A stretch of 64,000 nucleotides of DNA from Megalopta genalis (GCF_051020955.1 NC_135019.1:24185375-24249374); one strand, 5' to 3'. Counted from the first letter of the stretch, positions 10,100 through 22,919 are shown. Numbers and translations are program-made. The notes: a model not told the origin generated them from the sequence alone.

Positions 10100-10560
10100 T
10101 ACCGGTGTTCGGCCGTTCAATTTATTTAAGATTCATATCCAGAGGTGAAGTCGTCACACACGGAGGAATCGAGCCGACACCGACAGCACGGTTAATTAAC
10201 CTGAGCTTGATCGAAATTTATTATTCCTTCTCGCGGCGCGAGACGGAAATGAGGTGCTCATAAAAATTGACAAATGCATTAAGCCGGGGCCGATTCTCTG
10301 ATTGCCAATAAGCCGTACACCACTTTCGTTTCCTCTCTGCGTGCGCAGACGATATCGACATGTTCGACATCGCTCGAAAACGAGCCCCGTTTTGACGGTC
10401 CTAGCAAAATCGACAGCTGTTGTGGAGCATTCTCCGGGGGTATGAAAAAGTTTGCGTTGTCATTAGCGCCGCGCTCGCCTCTCGCTAATCAGCCCGAACC
10501 TCGTCGCGTTATCGCTGATGACGTCCGGCCCCTTCGATCGATTATCCATTCAAGATCTGT
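10100..10560. other. GC/CpG-rich island without a convincing ORF
   Basis: CG dinucleotides are dense (GGCGCGAGACGG, GCGCCGCGCTCGCC) in AT-rich surroundings. No exon, RNA gene or repeat is visible. Conserved regulatory DNA is one possibility, but the sequence alone does not show it. Confidence 0.4.
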
Positions 10561-11077
10561 TCAGTGAAACAACTAATTCGAGTTCACAATGATTCTGTAT
10601 GTATTGTTACGGTGTCAATCAGTATTTTTAATTTACTCCTTGTTATACATTTTCTTCCAAATACAATGTCCAGCAATTTATTATGAATTTTGGTTCAGAT
10701 CGACTGAAAATTGGAACAATATATTCAAACATGAACAGAGTTTCATTGACTTTTAGACGAAGTAAAAGTGTTCCAAGAAAAATGTATGAAAATAAATTGG
10801 AGAGAACTTAATAACATTTTTGAATTGTTTTGTAGTGGTAGTATACTGCGGGTTTTATTCATTTGTGACACATATTGCAAGGTAGCAATATCTTTCGAGA
10901 AATTTCAAAACAATTATTACAATTAATGTGATTAAAATATGAAATATAAATATGTACGTAACTTATGTATCTTGCAGCTTATGAACACAATTTTTATTTA
11001 GCAAAAATTACAGTTTCCTTATTCACCTATTTGTTTGTTTTTACGTCATAAATGTAACAATCAGGATAAAATTTTTG
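10561..11077. other. AT-rich DNA, nothing recognised
   Basis: No ORF of note and no pairable repeat ends. Confidence 0.55.
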
Positions 11078-11137
11078 ACAAAATATTGCCATCTCTTCAT
11101 ATCGAGTATACTCATCAAAAATAGCTAACAGGTTAGG
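11078..11137 (+). repeat. Dispersed element end with palindromic core, copy 1
   Basis: AAAATATTGCCATCTCTTC, ATCGAGTATACTCATC and AAAAATAGCTAACAGGTTA match 43560-43624 in order and spacing, with scattered substitutions. The core approximates the self-complementary word GACGAGTATACTCGTC. It ends in GGTTAG where the other copy has GGTTAA, consistent with a mutated TTAA target. Confidence 0.75.
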
Positions 11138-11965
11138 AAGGATATAGACTTTGATATTCTTTATTAAATTGTATACTTTATGAAAGTGTTATATTTAAAC
11201 AAAATATGAAGAGAAAACCAAACATACACAGTGTAATTACATTAACTTAGACACGTGTCAAAGAGACTGCAACAGCTAACTGATTAAAGGAAATATTTGT
11301 TATGTATTATTTCACAATGAACTGCACCGAAACGTCATTTTCTTGCATAAAACGGCAACTTGTATCCCTGACAATTGTGAAGCTTGCAACTGCGCAAGGG
11401 TTAAATAAGAAAGTACAGTACAAAGTGAGTTACGGCAACCGAGGAGCACCTCTATCGGAATATAAACCATTTCCTTTTGTCGCAGCCGATGTGTTAAAAC
11501 ACCATTAAAGTCGGACGCAGACGGCGGAACAAGCATCGTCATTCGGCCCCAAGAAAGTGAAGGATTCACTCCCTTCGGATCTTCCGCGGCAGGATAGTTT
11601 GACAGTCAAAGCTTTTCTAAACTCGAGATGAAACTCTGCGCAACGACGTGATCCTACTGCAGCATTTCTGCTGGAAATCATACTTCGCGAGTCACGCCGT
11701 AAATTACAACACTCGAGACCCGCAGGAATTGTTCGCCGACTAAGCGAGAAAGCAATGAAAAATAAGAAAAGCTACTTCGTACTTCGAGAACCTAGACATC
11801 GGAAGATGATACAGGAAGCTCCGAGGAAGCAAAAATTTCAACGTTGCTTCGCTGCCAGACATTACTACCTATTTACTGCCTCCCCTCTGATAATTAAGCA
11901 ATTACATTGTTTATATTCTAGGATAGTTAATGAATCTTTTTGGGAATTCTTGAATATACCGATAT
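11138..11965. other. Mixed DNA, no gene proven; TTAA-type element end at 11478-11497
   Basis: GCAGCCGATGTG abuts TTAA (11494-11497) and resembles the end at 43509-43524 (GGCACCCAATGTG then TTAA). Short opposed ORFs at 11302-11569 and 11755-11985 carry no known motif. Confidence 0.4.
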
Positions 11966-12480
11966 CGATTTTCTTCGTTCTTTGAAATATTTTTTTTCCC
12001 TTGAAGTATTTTCTTCGGGCTCTGAGATATTTTTATTGCCTTTGAAACGTTTTGTTTGTTCTTAGAAATATTTCCATTATCCTTTAAAATATTTTCTTCA
12101 TTCTTTGAAATATAGTCATTGTTCCTTGAAATATTTTCTTTGTCCTTTGAAGTATATTCTTCGTGCTTTGAAATACCCTTGTTTGCCTTTGAAACGTTTT
12201 CTTTGTTCTTAGGAATATTTTCGTTATTCTTTAAAATATTTTCTTTGTTTCTTGAAATATAGTTATCGTTCTTTGAAACATTTTTATTTTCCTTTAAAAT
12301 ATTTTCTTCGTGCTTTGAAATACTTTCTATGCCTTTGAAACGTTTTCTTTATTCTTAGAAATATTTTCATTGTTCCTTAAAATATTTTCATCGTTCTTCG
12401 AAATATTTTCATTGAATTTTGAAGTATTTTCTTTGTTCTTGCAAAATACTTTTCTTATTCTTTAGAATATTTTTTAGATA
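11966..12480 (+). repeat. 21-bp minisatellite with 147-bp higher-order period
   Basis: About two dozen units of roughly TTTGAAATATTTTCTTTGTTC. A variant unit beginning GCCTTTGAAACGTTTT recurs at 12038, 12185 and 12331, that is every 146-147 bp or seven units. The units between these landmarks correspond in order, for example CTTTAAAATATTTTCTT then TTGAAATATAGT. So blocks of seven units were copied as a whole after the 21-bp array had diverged. All frames are interrupted, so this is non-coding. Confidence 0.93.
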
Positions 12481-13339
12481 CAAAAGTGAGTAATGAAAGA
12501 AGTTAAAATGGATTGAGGAAATTCGTACATTGATCAATAATAGTTTAATCAAAACCATTCTGTACAGATTTCACTTCGATAAAGAACGTTCTTCTTGAAT
12601 AATCTTTTTCCTCATTTTCGATTCGTACGAAATGAATCCAAAAATCAAAAGAAACAATGAGAATTTTTGATTACCTTTTTCTCAAATCCTTTTCTGCTGT
12701 TCAGAGAATAATATTTTGTCGACCCGTCTACATGCATACGCAGGAGGTGCAACGATATTAAAGAGCAGTGAATATCTAAAAAATTCCCCGGAAATTCCGT
12801 TGCAGAATTTCTTCATTAAAGAAAGAATGTCGAAGTATCTGCTCACAAGGCATATCTCATAATCTGAGCCGCTCCCGCATTCAACGTATTCGGCCAGGGG
12901 TTCTACGATTTTATGCGCTACTGATAAATTGCTGGTGGAGGGAGGGGGTAGATCCGCCAAAGGTAGTGCGATGAATAAAGATGTTAGCTTCAGAATGCAA
13001 AGATGTACCGTCAGTTCCATAAGTATTCGTATCCTCACTGTTTATCAACAAAATTTGTTGAAATCGACTGATGTCTTTAAGATTTTGCAGTAACTGTATA
13101 CTACAAATGGATGCATGTATAAAGGTTACTTTTGTGTCAAATTTCAACAAATTTGAGTAATCGATGATATAAAGATATTAAAATAATCTTCACACTACGT
13201 AATATCAGTCCACAAAGCTATTCGTACTACACGTTAACAAAGGCGATTCTGTTTTGTTTCCATTTTCGTTTCACATTGAAAATGATTTCTTTGTAAAGTA
13301 TTTCGTCGAACTATCTCGATGCATTATTACTTGGTTTTC
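12481..13339. other. No gene seen
   Basis: AT-rich DNA. A 118-codon minus-strand ORF (12682-13038) has no family-like motif and is probably chance. Confidence 0.45.
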
Positions 13340-13600
13340 TCGAAACTTTTCCTGTTCCGCCGTATTCAAAGAGGTTGAATTTCGCTTCATCGGAAAAAAT
13401 TGATTTTGGTGAAATCGAAGTTTGAAGAAAACCGAACAAAGAATAGTCGAACAGTCGACTGCAAAACATGGCGGAGACTCAGTGATAGTTTGGAGCTTCA
13501 TGGCAGCATCCGGTGTGGGTAATATTATCTTTATCGATCGAATCGATTAAACCAAGTAAATACAGCATCGAGGTTTGTTCGACGAAATACTAAAAGGTTA
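13340..13600 (+). pseudogene. Tc1-like transposase fragment
   Basis: Plus-strand frames give KKTEQRIVEQST, followed directly by KHGGDSVIVWSFMAASGVGN and IIFID. This is the highly characteristic Tc1 core (KHGGGSVMVWGC.SASG.G.LVFID). Upstream, an EVEFRFI-like piece fits the preceding DESKF region. Stops interrupt the frame after the core (near 13548) and before it. Neither the helix-turn-helix domain nor terminal repeats are visible, so only about 250 bp of the catalytic domain remains. The intact enzyme moves DNA at TA sites. The 76-codon minus-strand ORF over the same bases is a shadow. Confidence 0.85.
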
Positions 13601-15113
13601 GAGTACAATAATAAAGTTACAGTAATATATAATTATTTTATAACATGTATGCTATAGAATTCATTTTCAATGTGACACGATAATGGTAACGAAACAGAAC
13701 TGCCTTTGTTAAAGCGTGGTACGAATTCTTTCGTGAGCTGATATTATGTAGCACAAAAATTAAGATTGAAATATTTTCTTTATTCATCGATATATTACTC
13801 AATTCTGTTGAAACTTGGTATAAGCAAAGTCTATACATATGTGCTTTGCAGTAAAAAATGTATTGCAAACTCTTGAACGCATCACTTGATTTCAACAAAT
13901 ATGTTTTTCTAAACGGCGAGGGTGCGAATATTTGTGGGATTGACTCTATATTCACGAACGATGCCACGGCTTCCGAATAAATGACCCCTTCCCGTTTTGT
14001 TCGACGAAACCTGAGAGATTTCATTAGGTGCGGCAATGACAAGGGAAAATCATGGGATTGGTAGCTCGCGCTCCCGTTTCCAATTCCGCGAAATCTGCCA
14101 GCGAATGGAAAAGCTGCAAACTTTGGAAAAATCTCGTCGATCCAGAAGAGAGATTCCAGTGTTCCCGGCGAACAGGAAATCTGTACACGTAATTTCGAGA
14201 GATTTTCGAACCGGATAATTATCGATAGAACGTCCCAAGCAGGAACTTCCTAACGGATATAAATGAAAATGTCCTTCATCTACGCCGACCTATTTTCCCT
14301 TCGGAAACGAAGAGTTTCCATCAAAGTTGCAATTTCAATCTCGGCCGGGTTCTGGCCCGAGAAGGAATGTATATAACCGGAACGGATCAAACTATGGGTT
14401 TGGAAAACGCTGCAGCAATATTCGTTGAGGAAAAGAAAAAGGAAGGGATAACAAAAACGAAGAAAACAGGTTTCGCGTTTATTGTTCCGGCTTTTTTTTG
14501 TTATTTGCGCCTGGAATCACGGGGTTGTAGATTTATTGGTCGAGCCGAAGGCGATCCATTGAATTTTTTAGCGTTCCACGCGGAACTCCCATTAACCGAC
14601 ACTCTTCTTATGTTTTTTAGAACAGCGCTGTCGTCGTCGTCGTTGTTGTATCTACGGAAAATGATCAAAAATTATCCATACCCTGGCTTGTCTACACTTT
14701 CGAATGGCGAATGGATTATTTTTGGACGCGATTTCATTTGTAATAATTCTAGTTTCCGTTTGTAATCATTTCGACAAGAAGAAAATATATATTTATCATG
14801 TGCCTACATTTATTTGGGCGCTTAAATCCGTGGCTATAAGGAAAATCGACGCGTTACGATTTCAAAAAACTTAAATTAATGCATTCATTGAATTGCAGCA
14901 TACAGCATTTAGGGTTTTATCAAGAAAATAACATCGCCATAAAAAATTCTACAGAGTGAGCGAAATTATGCAATTTGAGACACTATTAGTACGAAGCATT
15001 GATGAGCAAAACTTTAAACGACAATATCTCGGAGATTAGAACATGTGACTTGCGGCGTTCTTCCTTGCAGCCACAGAAATATGGGTGAGAGAAGAATAGA
15101 ATTTGATTCTGAT
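13601..15113. other. No gene proven; GC-richer block at about 13900-14700
   Basis: Contains a 134-codon minus ORF (13638-14042) and a 132-codon plus ORF (14367-14765), neither with a recognisable domain or codon bias. A small (GTC)n run lies near 14628-14642. Confidence 0.45.
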
Positions 15114-15117
15114 TTAA

Positions 15118-15356
15118 CCCTTTGTACTCGAAGCTATTTCAATCTGCAAATCTAGAATAATTTTTCTGGCTTATAGTACTTTTATTTTATACGACAAAGT
15201 GCATTTTATGCATATGAAGTTGACTCTTGTGACTCGCGCAACAGTTACGCCCTTAACAATTATTTAAATCTAAATTTTGTTAATATAAAAATTATCTTAG
15301 AACATGATACAACAAATTTTAATGGTGCCTCAGAGTCACCACTCGAGTGCAAAGGG
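15118..15356. mobile_element. piggyBac-type MITE with TTAA target duplication
   Basis: TTAA at 15114-15117 is followed by CCCTTTGTACTCGA. The right end CTCGAGTGCAAAGGG is followed by TTAA at 15357-15360. The inverted ends share CCCTTTGYACTCGA (13 of 14 positions). CCC..GGG termini plus a TTAA duplication are the hallmark of piggyBac mobility. The element is 239 bp and non-coding. A sequence beginning the same way is at 49661-49865, and an isolated right end (GAGTGCAAAGGG then TTAA) is at 43282-43297. Confidence 0.92.
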
Positions 15357-15397
15357 TTAAATAGAACGGAATAACATTCGTACTAATCAGTTTATTA

Positions 15398-15440
15398 CTA
15401 GAAATCTTCATCACGAGTCAGGCTCGACGAAGTGCAAGAG
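15398..15440 (-). repeat. Dispersed repeat, minus-strand copy
   Basis: Read inversely, CTTGCACTTCGTCGAGCC then TGACTCGTGATGAAGATTTC matches the repeats at 28815 and 29005, and more distantly 18268. It ends close to the right end of the adjacent piggyBac-type MITE. Confidence 0.7.
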
Positions 15441-17208
15441 ATTATTAATTACTATGACGCTATGGATGAGTGAAGAAACTTTTTCTTCAGATTGAAAAAT
15501 GAGTTTTTGTGCTAATACATTCAGCGTACCAAAATTGTTGATATTTAACACGTTGACTGTCACTTCAGCAACCTCAAAAAGTACATAAAACTAAAGTGTT
15601 TAATTTAGTTAAATTAAAATTAGAAAGTTTAGTTGTATGACATCTTTTTCAAACGTTCTTTCCTTTTTTCGGATCTTAACACTATCTTTTTGCCGTACGA
15701 GTGACACAAATCGAAGAAGTCACTGCTTCATATTGATTCAAAATTATATTTATTCTGTGCTGAAATGTCTAAATAATCGTATTTATGTACAGAAAATTAA
15801 AATTTAGTAGAACATTAATTCCAATCGCATTCTGCATGCGAGTATTGAAAAGATGGAACAATACATCAGTTCATAACGTAACTTGTTTTTACGCTGTTTT
15901 ATGATCAGGAGACGTTCGTACGAAATAATGTTTCTAGAAAATAATGACCAAGCGTTATCGAATGGCAATGAAACTTTAGTTTTACAACACCTAGATGCAA
16001 CATAATAACTGACCTGCAATGAAACAACAAACAATAAGTTGTATTAGTTTTCCTATCCTTTGGATAAGATTTTAAACAAAACGACGCAAAACATTCTGGG
16101 ATTTTTATACCGCCGAGATGTTGTGATTTTCAAAGTTACTTCAGAAAATATATAGCATATATCCTGTTAGCAGCCGAATACGCGAATATCCACTTGTCAG
16201 CATATAGAGAATGTAGAAGAGACGAATGTTTTAAGAATTTTAAACGAAGTTTCAGTTTTTGACGAACTTATCTAAAAAGTCATCTACTGAAAATCCGCAA
16301 TAGATCAGTAATTTGTTTATAAATATCGATTTTTATATTTAAATATATGATTATATTTACAAGCATGCCATACCGAGAGTCAATATAAATGAAAACCACG
16401 CTTTGTTTCACATCTTTATTATAAACGGAACGGGAGTTACTGAATTTTGTTCCAAAAACAGACATTTCGGCGCCCTGTACCCACACATGAAAAGAAAATT
16501 GAAAAGTTGAGCTGTACGGTGCTGAACAAAAGGCATGATGGACGCACGTGCGTTCGCGAACTATAACGCGGAATGTTCGAGCATGCGTGCTCGGCTTACC
16601 GTGCTTTGGAGGAACGGAGATCTCGCGGCCATGCAAAATAGAAGATCGCGTGAAAAAGTGCTGCGATTTTTAATATCTGTAGAATCGATTGCACATCTCG
16701 CTGTGATCTGTACGACAGCTATTGACGCGTCTGCAATTCTTCCCTGGGTATTGACGAATTGCTCGGCAGTTGATTGTTGCGGCCTCTGAATAGTGTCGAC
16801 AGTGATTTATTCAAATTGCGGCAATACATTAGATGTGAGAAGGAGCCGGAAATGAAACCTCTTTCGCAACCGATGCTTCATACATTCCGTTCGCGGATGA
16901 ATTGGAAATGGTACAAGAAAAACAAAAGGATCCGAGTTTTTGTATTTACCGAATGCATGCATTCGAAGACTTCGATTTATTTGTCTCCTTGTTTCTGAAG
17001 TATATTTTACTGAACGCAGCTCAGTTGATTGCGCCTCGATTTCTTTCAGAACGGTAAAAAGAAAACATTAGATACTCGGACAAGTTAAAAAACAAAACAC
17101 AGTGTTAGAAGTAAAATATTCGTGGAGACGATTGAACTGCACATTGAAAACAATTGTACTACACGAACACATTGTACTACAGAATATTAACACTTTATCT
17201 ACCGGCAA

Positions 17209-17210
<2 letters not shown>
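15441..17210. other. No gene seen; solitary TTAACACGTTG element end at 15545
   Basis: TTAACACGTTGACTGTCAC at 15545 resembles the ends at 43294-43520 and 45509. GTACGAGTGACAC near 15695 may be interior sequence of the same decayed copy. Two GC-richer ORFs (16280-16789) show no domain. Confidence 0.45.

Positions 17211-17252
<42 letters not shown>
17211..17252 (+). repeat. (CT)n microsatellite, about 21 repeats
   Basis: Uninterrupted CT dinucleotides. Confidence 0.98.
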
Positions 17253-17253
<1 letters not shown>

Positions 17254-18254
17254 ATAATCATTTTAGAATCGAATAGTTGAAAATTTCTTTAAAAAATTGT
17301 TCGAAAGCGATAATAATTTCATTCATAATCCAACAAATTATTATTTAAAGAAAAATTGTCGAGCTTTGTTTACATACGGCTCAGTTTATTAACGCTCCTA
17401 CTAATTGGCTTCCTGAAAAGAAAGTGTTAATAATACCGTAAATTTTTACGCTTTTATGTATTTTATAAATTCTCAACAACATTAGAAAGATCGAAATGAT
17501 ATCGAAATGATAAAGACGTTTTCATTAGAAATTGTGTAATTCCAGAATCGTAATTATCATAAAGCAACGTACCAGTCGCATCAGATACACAGTAATTTAT
17601 AATAATCGATGAAGTCCAGCTTATTTTACTGGTAAAGACATAAAGAAAAACAGGGGGAGACAAGGATCATCAACGTTGGATCGGTACAATCCCAGGGACG
17701 ATGGGGCGACCGTTGATAGCGGACACCGGGCGTAATTCAACGGGCAACGTAATTTGATTGTGCACGGCATGATATCTATTAATGGATACCGTTGGTAGCT
17801 TCGGTGGATAAAATGACGTCCGGCGAATCAACTTCCTCCCCCGAAAACCCTCCATCGATCCCGGGGTTTCGAGGAAACCGGATGAAGCAAGCGGACTGTA
17901 TGCAGGTGTGTTGCACGACTGGGACGGAAAATTAAATGATGTCGATTAAGGGATAACGAGTTACTTCGGCGCGCCGCAACGAGCGAACTATTTCGTGCGT
18001 TGCGATCCTAATGCAGAGAGGTTCCACGGGTTCCGGGATTGCGGGAATCTGTGGCGTGAAGTATGATTGATTCGCTTTTTTTTAGGACGCCGAGCTTACG
18101 CCAGCTATGAGACGATGGAATTAGAAGTTTGACGATTGGTGCTGGCATTTATGGATCATTCCTTAAATATTCCAGTATACTATGTATAGCACAGCCGCGT
18201 ATCCTTTATGTGAAATTTAAATTTTCTACCTACATTCCAATGAACGGATGTTGG
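17253..18254. other. AT-rich DNA, then a GC-rich island at about 17660-18060
   Basis: The island is CpG-rich (GGCGCGCCGCAACG, CCGGCGAATC) and without a long ORF. No gene seen. Confidence 0.45.
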
Positions 18255-18312
18255 AGATGCCATATTTTAATCTCCTACCCTGTAATGTCGTGCCAGACTC
18301 GTTATGAAGATC
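18255..18312 (+). repeat. Dispersed repeat, diverged copy
   Basis: CTGTAATGTCGTGCCAGA then CTCGTTATGAAGAT aligns with TTGCACTATAACGAGCCAGA and CTCGTGATGAACAT at 29006. Confidence 0.5.
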
Positions 18313-21300
18313 GGTTTTCAAACTAAAATAAGATTCGACTCTTCTGTTATCAATATTTGAAGTACATACTCACCGACAAAAGTTGGAAAACTTTAAATAT
18401 CGTTAACATTTAAGTAAAATGTGATATTTTAATAAACACGTGAAGCATGTAACACATTTTCTATAATGCAATACTTTTTAATTTAGTGCATACGACAAAT
18501 ATAAAGGATACAAAAAATTAAAAAAAATAAAAATTGAAGAATTATAAAAAAATAAAATTAATATCTTCGTTGAGACACGGTACAAATTTTTATCCAATGT
18601 TAAGAAGATTTACAGTGTAACATGTTTCTTAACTTTTGTCTGTAAATGTAAGTTTTAGTGTATGTTTCAGTATTGTATGTTTAAGCTTTTATATGTTTTT
18701 CTGCAACGTAAGTGTAATAACACTCTATTGGTTTCCTATGCCATTAATCACTTTAATACACTGAAATTAGTGTAGTAATTTCTTTTTTAATGATTTGTAG
18801 CCTTCTTGGAGTAACATAAATTTTATTTAATTCACTGTAGCAATTTCACTGATTCATTGTTTTTTATCTTGTCCATTCTGCAAGGTAATGCAAGGTCATA
18901 CAGATGCATTAGGTTCGTATGAGGATATCGCAGCGTACAAATTATGAAGTGTACTCGAAGTAGGCGGAATTGAATCTTGTGATGCATCATTCTTCGACCG
19001 TCAGCCATCCAGAAGCCTTTACCGTTTTCAGAATGGGCGCGAACAGGGTCCATTTGTCACGTATTATGGGGGCCAACTATTTCCGCTTATCCGAGGTCGT
19101 TATCGAAATTCTGTCCCCGATCCTTCATCGAGTTAATCAATCAACGGTTCAAATGGTTTTGACGCGTTTAATTCGCCGCGCTCCAGAACCTAGTGGTGTT
19201 TATCGAATATTTTGGTAAATTATTATTATAAAAATATATATTATTATTATATAGGGTGAGTTTCCTAACTCAGTTCTTTACTCCTAAATAAATTACTGAT
19301 TATACGAAGAAACATTTCGCTTGAGATATCTGGAAATATGATGCAATTATTCGCATCTTTGCTATTCTTTTATTGTATAGAATATTTTTCTATATTTCGA
19401 TACAGAGTATCAAAAACTGCGTTAAAAAATAAAAATTACACGAATTACAGACATTTGTCATTTAACTAACAAATTTAATTTCCTCTTGCGGAAGAATTTA
19501 ATCAGATGCTTCGAATTACATTGCAGATGGTCACGTGTTAGCGTGCGACATGTTGAATAACACAATGTTCCGCATACTCCGGATAGGGGCCACTTGACAA
19601 CAGAAATTCAGTTACCCGGTCGAATTTTTCAAAATTCTTTTCGGCACGGAATTCTATTAATTCCCACGAAAAATTCGATTATAAAAGATTCAACATCATA
19701 CACGAGCCGAGAGAGTACCTTTCACGGGCCATAAATGATCAAATCGAATAACATTTTCATGACTGCCGATTAATTCGATTAAATCCGAATCGCCTCGAAC
19801 TGCCCGCCGAGAATTTTAACTATCAATCTTCGCTACTCGATTGTGCACCGATATCCGGGAATAGAGTGGAACGTAAATGTTGAATTGCCTCGAAAATATA
19901 CGTCGCCCTTTAGTCGACGAAAGCAGTTTAATTATGTACACACGTCTTCGTTATTGAATTTCATTATTCCGTATTGTCAGAAATACCTCTGCTGAAGTAC
20001 GCCGACATCTGTAGACAATCTCTCCGCAGCGTTCGTCAACAAGCTGCGTATACTTCGCCAAAATTTTCTGCAACGATTCCAACAGTCGAAACGTTTATTC
20101 ATGGTCGAATAAACGTTTATTTTCATTCTCGATAGTTTCGCTAAGCTGATATATATATAATAACATTCTTTTAAATTTAATCTGTTCATTTCTATAGTGG
20201 AACAGAGTTGCGCATGCTTTATTCGAATAACGAATATGGTTTCATTCGTAGAATTTAGTTGAAATACTACCCGAAGAAAATTTCATTGGAATAATGCCCA
20301 ACTCTGCATATAATAGACGTCCATCTGTCTTTCATCACGGACTATGATTTTTCCTTCATTCAATAGAAAATCAGGTTCGTACGAGAATTATTTAATTCAA
20401 AATACACCAGTCATTGCTTAAATTAATTTCATACAAATGGAGTTCTTATATGTAGAACTTCACTATATAGCAAATGCATAAAATATGCAGGATATCGAAA
20501 AAAGCTTTCTGACTTTCACCAAAATAATCTGCAGATAGTTGCAAAAAGACCTGCAGTCTAGTTAATTGTGCAAAGATGAGACTATATTTTGTCTGGGCTA
20601 GAAAATTAATTCTTATTGTATAATTTTTCTAAGTAAACCAAAACTTGATTGAGATTGTTGCAACATAACAAATTTCTGCGTCAATTGCAAGGCATACGAG
20701 CCATGTATAATTTTCTTTCTTTAATTATGTTATTAAGTTGAAATTAATACACCAACGTTCTTAGCTTCTTTCAATCTTTTCCCTGTTTTCAGCATCACCC
20801 ATTCACTATTGCTATAAATGCATAAAATCCGTAGTCTAGTAATTAATCACTGTAACTCAAACTCTAACTAGTTTCGACTTAATACCTTGACATTGAACAA
20901 TTGTTCGTCAGCCAACCGACGTGTCAACTGGTTTAAAATTTCTTATCACGCAATTGTCTTTTCTCTGGATGCTTGCTGACGTCGAAATGGAAGCTTGAAA
21001 CTCGTTAATGCATGGTATAGTCGAATGGTCGTATGAAACCGCTCGATGGCTGCGGGAATCGAGAGCGTTAGCACGTGATTTGCCAAAGGAGTTAAGGGGA
21101 ATGTCAAACTTCCGGCAATATAAACACTAGTAAACAGTATGGTCGGTAATCGGGTGCGTCGAATTTAACGAAATTTCAAATATTTATGTTTAGCCAACAA
21201 TTGCCGGTTATCAAATGTTTCCCGACGGTGTAAGGAATAGTGATTAATGACGGCATACTATGACGGTACTCCGGCGTTGCGCACGTGCGCGTGAAATGCA

Positions 21301-22590
21301 GCAAACATTAACCATTGCGCATCGCTAGTATAATTATTACGTTAATGTTCTGGATAGCAAAAGTTATCCGCATCTCAATTGTAACAAGCATAAGGCTGTG
21401 CTAGCTAATTAATTTATGTATCTTCGTCGTAGGAAGTACAATTAAAAGCTTTATGGAATGAAATCGTTGATGCCGGAGGTACTTTATGTTACTCGCGAGG
21501 ACTTTTATGGCTTTACTTTATATCTAGGTGAGATGGTTATCTCAGTCGTATGTAGAATATGTGTAGATGTGTAAGTGTAAGGTCTAAGTTCACTATTCGT
21601 GAAAAATGAGCTTCGAGTTGATCGTAAGTAGACTTTTAGGATGTAGAGTTTCGCGAACGTGTTGCATTTACGAATTTGCAAACTATAGGAGTCTACATTG
21701 AACAATAATAAAGATCTAAATACCTTTGCCATAATCTCTGAAACAGTGCAATGAGTATTGCCATAACGAGTCTATTAGAATTGCATTTTTTCGAAAAGAT
21801 CCTTATTATAATCATGATCCTAACAATAAGTTTAAACGAAAAATGCCTAATATTTACTAATATTATCATTAATACAATCATTAAATTCAGTTTGAAGCCT
21901 GTACGATCAAATCGATAACAGTACAGAAAAGAATGATAAGAACGACAATAATTTGTTCAACGTATTATTAAATATTACATATGTTACTGCAACGTTATGG
22001 TATAATATATGTACTATATATATCCACGAAGTAATGACAGTATCATCCATTACTATGTAGCAGTCCACGAAACATACAGCTACATCTCGAGTCACAGAAA
22101 ATGTTACCGCGCTTAAGTTACATCATAAACAAACCATCGCGCGTAAAATGGCTTCCGTTGATAGTTTTTCGTTTACTGTAGGAATATCTGGGAACGGAGA
22201 AAATCGTGTTTTGAGAGAGATCCGTATAATACGATTTGAAAGGAAGACACGCTGCCTCCAGCATCCTTCTTGTACACATGCGCATACACATACACACGCG
22301 AGTGCCACTAGATTTTCACGCATATAATATTCTGTTTGTAGAAGAAAACTGCTGGAGAAAATGCAACGACAAAATGCTACTCGCTGTTGTACCAATCTTA
22401 ATCCAGAAACAAACATAAAAACGCTTGGAATTAAACGTATTAGAACACTTTAAATTAATATTTATTAATATAATTCTACGTATTACAAAATATTTGCAAT
22501 GATATTGTTTTATTAAGAAACACGAGTAAAGCCTAGTCAACGTAGACGTATTGATGGCTTTTGCTGCTTGGATAATGAGTCTTCTTTAAA
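18313..22590. other. Long AT-rich stretch without a recognisable gene
   Basis: Short ORFs only. Small items: TATAGGGTGAGTTTCCTAAC near 19250, loosely like the ends at 34974 and 38012; a perfect 12-bp inverted repeat AAACGTTTATTC with a 6-nt loop at 20089-20118; and a CpG-richer patch at 19560-19930. Confidence 0.5.
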
Positions 22591-22696
22591 TAGAACTGAA
22601 TATTCTGTCTATGCAAATTGATTTTTCAGAATATTATTCGTATGCAGACGGGGTAAGGTATTAAAAAATCAATAATACGTGGAATATTCAGTTCTA
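22591..22696. other. 106-nt imperfect hairpin
   Basis: The outer 15 bp are perfectly complementary (TAGAACTGAATATTC and its inverse). After a small interior mismatch zone, ATTGATTTTT on the left pairs with AAAAATCAAT on the right. The length and stem/loop layout fit either a microRNA-type precursor or a tiny fold-back MITE. There is no evidence of transcription in the sequence. Confidence 0.7.
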
Positions 22697-22919
22697 GAAT
22701 AAATTTACATACAGTTGCTTTTAAGGCGATGATTTCAGGATTCATTTATAATTCATTAAAATAGTGACCATATACGTTCCACCAATGTTTATCAGAATTC
22801 TAATTTCTCGTCTATTCTACTAAAAAATTCAATTGATTTGAGTATGTATATCTAAGCAAATTTTCAAGAACCATATTCTCTTTTAAATCTCTCTCTCTCT
22901 CTCTCTCTCTTACGTCCTG
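22697..22919. repeat. AT-rich DNA ending in a (CT)n microsatellite at 22889-22910
   Basis: A run of about 11 CT units precedes TACGTCC. The remainder is anonymous. Confidence 0.85.

Noticed and set aside
12682..13150. Overlapping minus-strand ORFs of 118 and 79 codons
   Set aside because: No codon bias or motif. Length is within chance for the number of frames examined.
18970..19218. 82-codon ORF with LTRLIRRAPEPSG-like end
   Set aside because: No family recognised, the opposite strand is also open, and there is no splice or promoter context.
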